From: SZUA-76 sp945787585
GTDB taxonomy: Bacteria; Pseudomonadota; Gammaproteobacteria; SZUA-140
DNA length: 64,000 nt
Assembly: GCA_947258425.1 (NCBI GenBank)
Contig: CAMYIG010000001.1
Span: 28,771 to 92,770, forward strand
Direction: 5' to 3'
Shown: piece by piece, positions 18,390-27,137 of the stretch
How positions within the stretch are numbered: position 1 is the first letter of the stretch
Layout: every line of letters begins with the position of its first letter
Notes under the pieces: model-generated
Told to the model about the DNA's origin: nothing
What the model saw: the letters and a program-made list of their open reading frames with translations, nothing else
The model's database searches: none
Position numbers and translations under genes: made by a program

Positions 18390-20225
18390 TCAGTACGGTT
18401 TATTATTAGAATTGTTATTTTCTTGGATATCTATTGCTTCGATCATTCGAATAAGTACTTCTTTAATGTTCTCGCGCGCAAAATCAGGATGGGACTTTAA
18501 TCCTGATGAAACTCTATCGCGTAGATGAGTTAACCAAAACAAACACTTAAGCGGAAATAAAAGTTCTGTGGGCAGCGCATACTTAGCGCATGCCATTTCA
18601 ATAAGATCTTTATAAAAAACGTCTGTTTTTCCAGGAAGCAGAATATTTTTATATACATCAGCCAACGACTGCCCTGTTTCAGATGAAATCCTGTACAGAA
18701 TCAGCGTATAGATATCCAGTAGTGGCATGCCATTCTTTTCAGACATATCCCAGTCGATAATTCCGCCAAGCTGGCCATCATCTAAAAAGAGAATATTACC
18801 TAGCTTATAATCACCGTGAGACCTGACAAATGGAATATTTTTATCCTTAAAGGCCCCAAACAAAAACTCACCTATTATAGACAGCAGGGGCTTCACATCA
18901 TCATCACATAAGGCTGCCAATGGTGATATTGCGCCAACAATAAATTGATTAATTAATATTTCATCGAACGCTCTATTTTTTACTCCATTCATTTGCATAT
19001 CAATAAAAAGCTCGCAAGATTGCATTATCATCAACTCTGCTTTCTCACCAAAGCCGTCTAACTCCTTCCCTCGTATTTTCTCTTCAATGATATAACCCTT
19101 AGACTCTTGAACTTTATCTACGTAAAGTCTTGGAACAAAGCCTGAAAATATTTCATTTGATAATGCCTTAAGTGCATCAGCATTTCGCTGTACTGCCATT
19201 AAACCTTCAGACGTCCTTGGATGGCGCACGACAATATCTCGATCATTTTCATCCTCAGGGCCGACTATCAGAATGGTAACGCCAGAGTTCCCAGCAACAA
19301 TTTTCTTTACAACTACGCGGCCTACCCCCCAATTAAGCATTACACCTATCCGCTCAGACTCAATAACTTCATCAATGACTCGCTTATGAGATACCCGAGA
19401 AGCAATCAGCATAAAGGATGGCCAAAGATTTGATGGTAAAAAGCGATGTTTTATATACTGCTTAATTTTATAGAATGCGCTCATGCAGTACACACTCAAA
19501 TCGCCTAAACTACCATTTTTCACAAACACGGGAAGCGGCATAAAACTAGATGTGTAATAAAAATCGCCAATATACTTATCTATAATACTATATTGCTGGC
19601 AGGATAAAATCCGCTTTAAACGCTTAACGGGGACTCCATTCAATTCTTTATCACGTGAAACCCCATGCAAATTGTGCAACCAATCTCGATAGTTTTGAGC
19701 ATTATTATCGATAATAACGAGTGAACCATTCAGAGATAACAAAGCCTTACTGTTAGCTACAAATATGCGGTAGCGGTCACATACGCTCATCTCACTTTGA
19801 AATGAACGGCTATTACTTACATGCAACAATATAACAAGTGAAACAGCTTCAGCGGCTATAGGTAGTGGCTTAGACAAATCAGCCTGCACTGGAATCACAT
19901 TATCCACTGATTTTTTCAGTGCCTCACGCTTTACCTTCATCAACGCATTCACATCACTATGAATGGCAATTACAGTTAAAAAATGCGGTGCAAGTTTACA
20001 TGAGATATTTCCATCCGTATCATCGATCACTAACGCAACACTCTGGTTCTTCACATAATGTGGTAACAGCGGCAACCAGAAGGCGTGATCCGCGTTCGAC
20101 TTCCCTAATAAATCTTTATACTGCGAAAAGCTCTCCGATTGATCCAGCATTGAACGTAGTGAATCCTGACAATCAGTTATGTCACCACTAGAATCGCAAT
20201 AATTTTCTGGATAACTCTCTTTCAC
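18390..20225 (-). CDS. Two-domain protein: methyltransferase-like N-terminus and APH/choline-kinase-like C-terminus
   Basis: A 611-residue protein with two recognisable parts. Residues about 50-170 look like a degraded class I methyltransferase: VALVIDDTDGNISCKLAPH stands where motif I lies but lacks the GxGxG loop, followed by VIPVQADLSKPLPIAAEAVS. Residues about 290-590 form an aminoglycoside/choline-kinase-type phosphotransferase, with the catalytic loop SHGDYKLGNILF near residue 467 and the metal motif IIDWDMSE about 20 residues later. Such kinases can phosphorylate sugars or sugar alcohols. The position between a deacetylase and Wzx suggests a glycan or lipid-glycan substrate. The start is GTG at 20225. 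The domain reading is firm for the kinase and tentative for the N-terminus. Confidence 0.65.
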   Translation of the reverse strand: MKESYPENYCDSSGDITDCQDSLRSMLDQSESFSQYKDLLGKSNADHAFWLPLLPHYVKNQSVALVIDDTDGNISCKLAPHFLTVIAIHSDVNALMKVKREALKKSVDNVIPVQADLSKPLPIAAEAVSLVILLHVSNSRSFQSEMSVCDRYRIFVANSKALLSLNGSLVIIDNNAQNYRDWLHNLHGVSRDKELNGVPVKRLKRILSCQQYSIIDKYIGDFYYTSSFMPLPVFVKNGSLGDLSVYCMSAFYKIKQYIKHRFLPSNLWPSFMLIASRVSHKRVIDEVIESERIGVMLNWGVGRVVVKKIVAGNSGVTILIVGPEDENDRDIVVRHPRTSEGLMAVQRNADALKALSNEIFSGFVPRLYVDKVQESKGYIIEEKIRGKELDGFGEKAELMIMQSCELFIDMQMNGVKNRAFDEILINQFIVGAISPLAALCDDDVKPLLSIIGEFLFGAFKDKNIPFVRSHGDYKLGNILFLDDGQLGGIIDWDMSEKNGMPLLDIYTLILYRISSETGQSLADVYKNILLPGKTDVFYKDLIEMACAKYALPTELLFPLKCLFWLTHLRDRVSSGLKSHPDFARENIKEVLIRMIEAIDIQENNNSNNKPY

Positions 20226-20271
20226 ACCCTATCCTATAAACAATTATTTACCAGAAAGCATTAGCTTTAAA

Positions 20272-21300
20272 TTACATAAAAATTGATGGCAAGGAGAGCA
20301 TCGCGGCAAACTCTTCCCTTGACTGATATCTTTCTACATGAAGCCGCTTGAGTGCATATTTTTCATAACATACGAACGAGTTAGTACCATTTACATAACT
20401 AGTAGAAAACTCATACCCACACTGCTCTGCCATCTTCAACGCTCTTTTATCAAAAGCATTTTTGCCGCCCACAGGATATGCAAGTACCTGGCAAGGTTTG
20501 GCTAGCTGATCTTCAAGTACATTTTTTGAGTGTTCTATCTCGTAATATAATTCATCATCATCTAAATTAGAAAAAATTGGATGCGTGACTGAATGAGAGC
20601 CAAATTCGATATTACTTGCGGACATCTCTTTTACTTGCTCCCAGGTTAATGGAGCACTCTGGGAAAACTTTTCTTTGTTTTTTACAAACCCCGTTTGATG
20701 CTCAAGAATTTCTATAGTAGTAATCCTGGAGCTATTAGGTATTTCTTTCAGGCGTTGTAACAAAGTTTTCAGTAGTAATTTACGTTGATTACGGTCACTG
20801 TTTAGCTCAAGCACTAAATCTGCACTGTGAAGATCAATCATCATATTATCCGCGCAAAGAATCATATACGCGACCCAATCAAACCAGAATGGTTTAGTGC
20901 CACCGATATAATCCGTTGAGATAAAAATGGTTGCCGGCACATTACATTTTTTTAATATAGGAAACGCCACTGTATAGTTATCATCAAAGCCGTCGTCAAA
21001 CGTAACAATGAGTGGCCGCGGCGGCATCTGCATCCTTCCTGCGGTTATTTCCACGAGATCGAAAAAAGTTATAGGATTGTAGTGTTTTTTAACAAAAGTC
21101 ATTTGCCATTCGAAATCATCACTGGATGCACTAATCAGATCTAAATCAAACTTGTATTCTGTATCATCAGCAAGGTCTACTATTCTATGGTAGGCTAAAA
21201 TCATTAACTCGCTTACATATCTCGATCGCAGTCCTGCAATAACTGGCAAAAGCCCTAAAGCGCTTAATGCCCGCCCTGCGAATGCTTTTTTACTACCCAC
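20272..21300 (-). CDS. Polysaccharide deacetylase (NodB family, long form)
   Basis: A 342-residue deacetylase of the YadE/PgaB-like long type. LMILAYHRIVD near residue 32 precedes the NodB core: PLIVTFDDGFDDNY, VPATIFISTDYI, EFGSHSVTHPIFS and QVLAYPVGG. All metal-binding and catalytic positions appear to be present. It resembles the deacetylases of XrtA/PEP-CTERM clusters. No clear signal peptide is present, only a moderately hydrophobic N-terminus. The start read is GTG at 21300 with a weak ribosome site, so the true start may lie slightly inside. It is the first tailoring enzyme after the envelope-export genes. Confidence 0.85.
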   Translation of the reverse strand: MGSKKAFAGRALSALGLLPVIAGLRSRYVSELMILAYHRIVDLADDTEYKFDLDLISASSDDFEWQMTFVKKHYNPITFFDLVEITAGRMQMPPRPLIVTFDDGFDDNYTVAFPILKKCNVPATIFISTDYIGGTKPFWFDWVAYMILCADNMMIDLHSADLVLELNSDRNQRKLLLKTLLQRLKEIPNSSRITTIEILEHQTGFVKNKEKFSQSAPLTWEQVKEMSASNIEFGSHSVTHPIFSNLDDDELYYEIEHSKNVLEDQLAKPCQVLAYPVGGKNAFDKRALKMAEQCGYEFSTSYVNGTNSFVCYEKYALKRLHVERYQSREEFAAMLSLPSIFM

Positions 21301-21389
21301 TTATTTATTAATCCAGTTTGTCATTCTAGCTTTCCTATCAACTAGCCCATTAAAATATTTACAACCAACAGCACCACTAATTCTTAAAC

Positions 21390-22937
21390 TCACAGAATCA
21401 GAACTAACTGCATGCGAATAACATTTTCTTTATAGTCATTTATAACAAAATTAGAATCTCGCTCTGTATATCTATATTCAATAGTGCCTGTCAGGCGCTG
21501 CGTTATTTCATTAGCCATCTCAATTGACGCAGTTCGTGCCCAGTCAATTCTAATTCCATCCCTAAACTTCTCTTTCATCCACTCATGGTTAAAACCTAAT
21601 GTCGTACGAATACCTACGCGTAACGAGATATCAATGTCTGCACTCAGCCTATTTTCTTTATCCTGCACGATTTGATACTCAAGCTTCCTTTCGTCAACAT
21701 TAAACTCCCAAACGAGTTTACGCCCGGTATATTTATAACCTATAGATGATGTTTTACGAACAAATGCCTCAGCATTCAATTCGGCATTCAATCCCAGTCG
21801 AGAAACAGAAAGCCCTTCGTCCGATTCAAAAACTTGCTGTCCAATTTGAGACTTCGATGTTGTACTAACGTCTTCGTTATACCGCGCTCGCCATCTTGTC
21901 CGATCTATTTCTCTGTCATATATAAGCAGGTATGTGTCACCAAAAAACCGCTCGCCAGCCCGCGCTTCTACTCTTGTATACCTGTCTAACTGCCATCCAA
22001 ACCCGACATTCCAGAACTCACCATCTAAATCAATCTCCGACTCAGGCATAACCATTCCGAAATCAACTTCTTCATAGCCCCCACCCGTCAATAGCTCAAG
22101 ACGTCGCGTAGCCTGCCACCGTAAATCGTAGATCAGTACTTTGAATCTGGAATCTACAGCTGATTTATGATCTATTTTTTCATCGCTATAACCCAGCGCC
22201 CAAAAAAAACGATCCCGCTTAACACGGTTATTTACATCTATGCTAAATTTACTTGTATCTACATCAGCGATATCATTCTCAGTCCTTACTACATCTGCAT
22301 CGTAACGTGTTTCAACAACAATACCGGCGCCATATACATAGCGCCAACTGGGGCTAGCGCCAAGCGTAAAAACATTTCTCCGATCTTCTGTAGAAGAAAG
22401 GTTTTCTCTAAGTATCGGCTCCTCATCTCCCAAAACTTGCTGAAAATAACTACCCCTCATATCAACCAAAAATTGATCGGGGATGACTTCATAAGCTGCA
22501 TTGGTTCTAAACTGATGAAACGTTGCGTTACGACTACGCTCTTTTGAAAAATACAGGTTTTGCATATTATAGTTAAGAAAGAAATTAGACCTTCCCCACT
22601 CATTCTCTATAGCAACACCAGGCATCACTTCAGTAATATACTCTTCGGTAACGCTGTCTCCCTGTGCAAGACTTACATTATCGGTATAGATCTCACTTAA
22701 TGAGACCTGAGGTGTAATCATCCAGTTTGCAGCAAGAGTATTAGAAAAAAACAATAGCGGAAGTACAAAAACAAAAGACGTGGATAGCCTTTTCTTCGCC
22801 GAGGAAAAATAACTTGAAGCCTTGCTTGCACTCGATATTTTTAACGGCATGATTGATAATATTCTCAGTATCATTTGCTTAATATATATAGCGGCTACCC
22901 GCAAAAGAAACGTATAAACAGACCTCCTATTATTCAC
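21390..22937 (-). CDS. XrtA/PEP-CTERM-associated outer-membrane beta-barrel protein (TIGR03016-like)
   Basis: A protein of up to 515 residues that resembles the TIGR03016 outer-membrane proteins of XrtA loci. A signal peptide ends at FFSNTLA|ANW. The mature part begins with WMITPQVSLSEIYTDNVSL, typical of this family, and continues with alternating amphipathic strands rich in aromatic residues (FFLNYNMQNLYF, RFFWALGYSDEKI). It ends in a hydrophobic strand, as beta-barrels do. It probably forms or supports the outer-membrane export channel. The start is uncertain: the reading frame opens at GTG 22937, but a perfect AGGAGG lies inside codons 4-5, and the ATG at codon 22 is also possible. Confidence 0.85.
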   Translation of the reverse strand: MNNRRSVYTFLLRVAAIYIKQMILRILSIMPLKISSASKASSYFSSAKKRLSTSFVFVLPLLFFSNTLAANWMITPQVSLSEIYTDNVSLAQGDSVTEEYITEVMPGVAIENEWGRSNFFLNYNMQNLYFSKERSRNATFHQFRTNAAYEVIPDQFLVDMRGSYFQQVLGDEEPILRENLSSTEDRRNVFTLGASPSWRYVYGAGIVVETRYDADVVRTENDIADVDTSKFSIDVNNRVKRDRFFWALGYSDEKIDHKSAVDSRFKVLIYDLRWQATRRLELLTGGGYEEVDFGMVMPESEIDLDGEFWNVGFGWQLDRYTRVEARAGERFFGDTYLLIYDREIDRTRWRARYNEDVSTTSKSQIGQQVFESDEGLSVSRLGLNAELNAEAFVRKTSSIGYKYTGRKLVWEFNVDERKLEYQIVQDKENRLSADIDISLRVGIRTTLGFNHEWMKEKFRDGIRIDWARTASIEMANEITQRLTGTIEYRYTERDSNFVINDYKENVIRMQLVLIL

Positions 22938-22940
22938 TTC

Positions 22941-23810
22941 TTAGCGACGGCGGTTATCTACCCCATAACCATAATGGTCAGAGCTTTTTACGTGGTCACA
23001 TTTATTCAATAACAACCCAACAGCTTTATCTTTTCCTAAAAGCTTCAGTGCATTTTTCACATCTGACTGCTTACTTTCCTCTGCCGCTACAACCATGACA
23101 ACCTGCCCAACCATCTCAGACAACACTACCGCTTCATTGGTTACAAGCAGCGGTGGAGCATCAAATATCACAATTCTATCGTTATAGCGCGATGCAAATT
23201 CAGCCATCAATTTCTTCATATTATTACTTGAAAGCAGCTCAACTGAATGAGGGTGGTGGCGGCCAGAAATCATCACTTTTAGATTAGGAATATCTGTTTC
23301 ACAAATCAGGCCATCTAGCACAGAAGCCTCATCAAGCAAATAATCTACAAGCCCCGCCCCACCATCAGCATTCAATAACCGACTAATTGAAGGCCTCCCA
23401 AGATCAACATCCACCAGTAGTACTTTTTTGTCACGCTCCATCGCAATGCTTTTTGCAAGATTAATCGCGGTGAATGTTTTTCCTTCACCAGAAAGCGCAC
23501 TCGTCACCATAATTAGATTGCCATTCTTAACAGGGGCAGTTTCAAACCCTGACGCATTATTGATTAATGGTCTTTTAATCCGTCTAAACTGCTCAGTAAT
23601 GATGACGCCATCTTCACCATGTCCCATCACTTTATCAGACTTACTCCATATCAATACTTTATTACCGGACGATTGCGCCTGACTTGTTTTAACCCCGCCA
23701 TCTACTTGTTGCTTGTCATGGTCAGGCATAGAGGAGGCACTTTCATCACTACGTTTTTTTCTAGCTTTATTATCAGTAATTTTATCAATTGCTTTCTCGA
23801 TAATGCTCAT
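22941..23810 (-). CDS. XrtA-associated tyrosine autokinase (BY-kinase)
   Basis: A 289-residue cytoplasmic P-loop kinase of the Wzc/CpsD type, of the form found in XrtA/PEP-CTERM loci (TIGR03018). Walker A is SALSGEGKT (about residues 104-112 from the ATG at 23810), the Walker A' motif is VLLVDVDLGRP, and Walker B is RIVIFDAPPLL. The C-terminal cluster is short, with only two tyrosines (DHYGYGVD). It is separate from the membrane chain-length protein encoded upstream, as in CapA/CapB pairs, and should control polymer length by cycles of phosphorylation. The start follows the stop of that gene (TAGTGATG). Confidence 0.92.
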   Translation of the reverse strand: MSIIEKAIDKITDNKARKKRSDESASSMPDHDKQQVDGGVKTSQAQSSGNKVLIWSKSDKVMGHGEDGVIITEQFRRIKRPLINNASGFETAPVKNGNLIMVTSALSGEGKTFTAINLAKSIAMERDKKVLLVDVDLGRPSISRLLNADGGAGLVDYLLDEASVLDGLICETDIPNLKVMISGRHHPHSVELLSSNNMKKLMAEFASRYNDRIVIFDAPPLLVTNEAVVLSEMVGQVVMVVAAEESKQSDVKNALKLLGKDKAVGLLLNKCDHVKSSDHYGYGVDNRRR

Positions 23811-23812
23811 CA

Positions 23813-25387
23813 CTAACCACCTATTCCTGTAGATACAATTGACATTAGAGCGTCAACATCAAATAAGGCAATAGCCAATACGATTAGGTATGAAGCAAAC
23901 AAGCCAATGCACGCAACAATAAATACTGACAATGATAATTTTTGCGCCCTTTTTTCAGAGCCAGGAACTATCTTTGTCACTGATCCTAATGCCGTAGCAC
24001 CTTCTATCTGAGACAGATCATCTTCCGTAATAAAGGTCGCCTTTAACATTCCAAATAATATCGCCAGTCCAACACCGCCGCCAATGCCCAGGAACAAAAC
24101 CATAGTGATGAACAGTCCTCGATGAGGCCAAACGGGCACCAGTGGAACTGCGGGAGGATCGATGATACGAAATTGCACGTCATCAACGCTTTGAGACGCT
24201 TCTCTTGAAATTTTAGCCGACTCACGTCTAACTACTAACGCCTCATAATTTTGCTTATTAATAGTATAGTCTCGATTAAGTTTTGCGAGCTCAGCCTCTA
24301 CCCGAGGCACAACATCGACCAGTTTTCTCAACCCCGCCACTCGGCGTTCATGCTCTACGACACGCACTTTCAACACTGAAACATCCGCTTCTGCACGACC
24401 TAACGAGATTTTTAATTCCTGAAAAATCGGGTTATCTGCGTCACCGTCCGCCCATTGTGTCAGTTTCCGCGACTCAAGCTTGCCATCTCTTTGTGCTTTT
24501 AACTGCTCTATTGTCCGCTTCGCAGCAATCACATCAGGATGCTTGTCAGTAAACTGCAATAACAAACCATCCAGCGTCACTTCAAGCCCACTAATCCGGC
24601 TATCAATGTCATTGACCCCTTGCACCATCCTGTCTTGCGTCAGCGGGATATCTCCATCAATTTGGCGCTGAAGCTCATCTCTTCTTCTTTCAGCTTCTCG
24701 TAAATCAAGCTTTGCTCGTTCCAGACCTTCCATGCCAATTCTTAAACGATCAAAATAGCCACCCGCTTCTGTCGGCATAAAACCAACATTTTTCCTTTTA
24801 AATACTTTTAGCCGTTCTTCTGCTTCTTCTAATTTCGCCTCATATTCGTCAATTTGCTGATCTAAAAACACTTCCGTTCTGCTTGTGTCTTTACGCGCTG
24901 TCATCAGGGTCGTTTCGACAAAAAGAGCCAGCAACTTTTCGACTACATTTTTTGCTAGAAGCGGGTTTTTATCCTGATATGAAATTACATATATTCCATC
25001 ACCAGACGAGCCCTTCACATTTATTTTCTCACTCAGCCTGTTTATCACTCTCTCCAGATCTTCCGGGGTTTTTACCTCCAGATCTAACGCAGATTCCTTA
25101 ACAATTTTTTCAAGATTTGGACGACTTAATAAGGTCCTACGGGTTGTCAGCGCCACTGCTGAACGCACATCACTATCAACTGCAATACCTCGCAACACTG
25201 GCTGCAACATCGATTGAGTGTCGAGATAAACTCTCGTCATCGCCTCATACCGATCTGGCAAGACATAAACAACGCCCCAGCCTACCGCACAGATGACCGC
25301 TGCTGTGACAATCGCAAGCCAGCGTCGTATCCAGGCAAGATGTGCCATTCGCGTATACTTCTTAAACTCCTCAAATGCGCCACTCAT
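23813..25387 (-). CDS. XrtA-type polysaccharide chain-length determinant (Wzz/PCP family)
   Basis: A 524-residue polysaccharide co-polymerase of the type linked to XrtA (TIGR03007). A first membrane segment lies near residues 19-38, followed by the Wzz signature (YVLPDRYEAMTRVYLDTQSM). A long coiled-coil periplasmic region spans about residues 160-385. The family Pro-rich motif DPPAVPLVPVWPHRG precedes a second membrane segment, and a third hydrophobic segment lies near 485-510. No kinase domain is fused; the partner kinase is encoded immediately downstream. It links polymerisation to the Wza-like exporter encoded just upstream and sets chain length. Confidence 0.93.
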   Translation of the reverse strand: MSGAFEEFKKYTRMAHLAWIRRWLAIVTAAVICAVGWGVVYVLPDRYEAMTRVYLDTQSMLQPVLRGIAVDSDVRSAVALTTRRTLLSRPNLEKIVKESALDLEVKTPEDLERVINRLSEKINVKGSSGDGIYVISYQDKNPLLAKNVVEKLLALFVETTLMTARKDTSRTEVFLDQQIDEYEAKLEEAEERLKVFKRKNVGFMPTEAGGYFDRLRIGMEGLERAKLDLREAERRRDELQRQIDGDIPLTQDRMVQGVNDIDSRISGLEVTLDGLLLQFTDKHPDVIAAKRTIEQLKAQRDGKLESRKLTQWADGDADNPIFQELKISLGRAEADVSVLKVRVVEHERRVAGLRKLVDVVPRVEAELAKLNRDYTINKQNYEALVVRRESAKISREASQSVDDVQFRIIDPPAVPLVPVWPHRGLFITMVLFLGIGGGVGLAILFGMLKATFITEDDLSQIEGATALGSVTKIVPGSEKRAQKLSLSVFIVACIGLFASYLIVLAIALFDVDALMSIVSTGIGG

Positions 25388-25436
25388 CTTAACTTGCCTT
25401 TAGTATTAATATTAATGTACAGCCGTAAAATAGGCA

Positions 25437-26078
25437 TTAAAACCATGATTCCGGAATAATTAATATGTCACCAGGTCTCATTTCAACATTGGCAGAAATT
25501 TCCCCACCTGACATCAAGTCTTCAATCTTGACACGAAACTCTCTTCGTTCGCCGTCAATTTCACGAACAATATGAGCCTTATTGCCGGCGGCAAACTCGG
25601 TTAATCCACCCACTGCAATCATCACATCTAGTAGTGTCATTGCCTCACGATATGGAAGCGCCTGAGGCTGTGCCGCAGCCCCTACCACTCTGATTTGCTG
25701 GTTATAAGGGCCGCCAAAGCCACTCACAATCACAGTAACAACAGGCTCTTTTATATATTTCGATAGCACACCCTCGATGTCTCGAGCCAACTGGGTGGGG
25801 GTTTTACCAATGGCGACCATATCCTCAACAAGTGGACTGGACACTGTCCCATTTGGACGTACCGGCACCGTGATAGAAACATCGGGATTACGCCAAACAA
25901 AAATATTTATCGTGTCACCCGGACCGATCAGGTATTCAGAGTGAGTCCTATCAGAACTCACACCGTCTAATGCCGGTGTTGGGAGCGACGTAGTCGATGC
26001 ACAACCCACCAGTAAAACGGGTACAAAAAGAAACCCGGTAATGGCCCTTGCGCAAGATTTAAGTGAAAACATTTTCAC
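25437..26078 (-). CDS. XrtA-type polysaccharide export lipoprotein (Wza-like)
   Basis: A 213-residue lipoprotein resembling the TIGR03027 export proteins of XrtA loci. The lipobox LLVGC puts the lipidated cysteine at residue 26. The Poly_export domain is clear: YLIGPGDTINIFVWRNPD and VPVRPNGTVSSPLVEDM, then a SLBB-like repeat (QIRVVGAAAQPQALPYREAM) ending in MRPGDILIIPES. It should form the periplasmic/outer-membrane conduit for the polymer. It is the first gene of the long minus-strand operon, and its promoter must lie in 26079-26440. The start is GTG 26078, with an ATG two codons later. Confidence 0.93.
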   Translation of the reverse strand: MKMFSLKSCARAITGFLFVPVLLVGCASTTSLPTPALDGVSSDRTHSEYLIGPGDTINIFVWRNPDVSITVPVRPNGTVSSPLVEDMVAIGKTPTQLARDIEGVLSKYIKEPVVTVIVSGFGGPYNQQIRVVGAAAQPQALPYREAMTLLDVMIAVGGLTEFAAGNKAHIVREIDGERREFRVKIEDLMSGGEISANVEMRPGDILIIPESWF

Positions 26079-26446
26079 GTAATAGCCCTTCCTTAGTTCA
26101 AATTTGGTTAACCCGTTATTATAAATGAAATATCGTCATAATATACGAGCACTTTAACTACTCGCTCATTAAATCAGTCTAGCGTCGCACCTAATTTAGC
26201 CAATTGACCCCTTCAATAATTATCGATAATAATATGTTTTATCGGGTACCAATATGCTGCAGCACTTTCAATCTATCGGCACAAGCTGGGGATCAAGCAA
26301 AAAATATAAATCAACACGCCAATTTCCATTCTTTGTTCATGGTCATTAGGTTTTTTAGTATACTTAATGTCGGATTATTTTACAGGCCATTAAAGATAAT
26401 TATCACAATAAATTTTATTTTGATAGATATCAACTAGTTATATTTA
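26079..26446. other. AT-rich intergenic region driving the long export/assembly operon
   Basis: This region separates the Wza-like gene (minus) from the PEP-CTERM gene (plus). It must contain the promoter of the minus-strand operon. I searched for GG-N10-GC on the minus strand and found no correctly spaced sigma-54 site; the closest candidate near 26183-26201 has an 11-base spacer. No RNA gene or ORF is supported. Confidence 0.5.
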
Positions 26447-26462
26447 TGGCACGGTTAGTGCT
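26447..26462 (+). promoter_or_regulatory. Sigma-54 (RpoN) promoter of the PEP-CTERM gene
   Basis: TGGCACGGTTAGTGCT matches the -24/-12 consensus, with GG at 26448-26449 and GC at 26460-26461 separated by exactly ten bases. It lies 40 bases before the PEP-CTERM start codon, giving a predicted transcript start near 26473. A sigma-54 activator, PrsR, is encoded nearby, in line with the known link between PrsR-type regulators and PEP-CTERM genes. Confidence 0.8.
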
Positions 26463-26501
26463 TAGAGTAAAGTAGATGTAAAATAATCGAGGATTTATCA
26501 A

Positions 26502-27065
26502 ATGAACAAAGTTTTTGCAGCAGCCCTGATACTACTATTAATAGTTGCAGGAAATGCACACGCAACATTATCAAACCCATACAGCTATACTCCAGAGGAT
26601 CTGCAGACATTTTCACTGCAGCAGGATGCCCCTGGCGGTAGCGCACAAGCTTTTTATGGCATTTTCCCAGATGGCACCTTCACCACAATATGGGATCGTT
26701 CAAATACAGGTGGAACGGCATATATTGGTGCGAGCGGCACCAAAGACCTGAGCGCTTTTGACGGCATAAGCTTGAATATTACCAATAGCTCATTTGCACC
26801 GATCTCAGCAGCACTCTATGTAGTCGAAGACGCCATGATCTATATAGGTAGCATCATTGAGCTGGATGACAATGAGACAGGCATCATGAAACTCGCTTTT
26901 GGTGGTCCAAGCCAGTCAACGACGATGGATGACCAGTACGGCTTCTTTACCGCACAGACTACAGGCTATATGACCCATGCAAAAGTGCCTGAGCCAGCAA
27001 CCATCGCGATGATGGGACTTGGCCTGATCGGCCTGGGATTCATGGCAAGACGTAGAAACAGCTAA
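26502..27065 (+). CDS. PEP-CTERM sorting-domain protein (exosortase substrate)
   Basis: A 187-residue exported protein. An N-terminal signal peptide (FAAALILLLIVAGNAHA) is followed by a Ser/Thr/Gly-rich domain. The C-terminus has the complete tripartite sorting signal: the VPEPAT motif, the hydrophobic helix IAMMGLGLIGLGFMA and the basic tail RRRNS. XrtA is expected to recognise and process the PEP motif in the inner membrane, releasing the protein for export or attachment. The function of the mature domain is unknown. It is the only PEP-CTERM protein in the window, is monocistronic, and has its own sigma-54 promoter and terminator. Confidence 0.93.
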   Translation: MNKVFAAALILLLIVAGNAHATLSNPYSYTPEDLQTFSLQQDAPGGSAQAFYGIFPDGTFTTIWDRSNTGGTAYIGASGTKDLSAFDGISLNITNSSFAPISAALYVVEDAMIYIGSIIELDDNETGIMKLAFGGPSQSTTMDDQYGFFTAQTTGYMTHAKVPEPATIAMMGLGLIGLGFMARRRNS

Positions 27066-27066
27066 C

Positions 27067-27129
27067 AACAAAAAGGTGCCTAAGCACCATTGGCCCTCAG
27101 ATAGCGAACCTATCTGAGGGCTTTTTTTA
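27067..27129. terminator. Back-to-back terminators between the PEP-CTERM gene and prsT
   Basis: On the plus strand, a stem of GCCCTCAGATAG with its complement (27093-27121) is followed by seven T residues, ending the PEP-CTERM transcript. On the minus strand, a small GGTGC/GCACC hairpin (27075-27088) is followed by a T-run (27074 down to 27070), ending the prsT operon. Confidence 0.88.
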
Positions 27130-27137
27130 TTCTCCAT

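Noticed and set aside
26183..26201. Minus-strand TGGC...GTGC resembling a sigma-54 site before the Wza-like gene
   Set aside because: Spacer of eleven bases and poor match in the -12 element.
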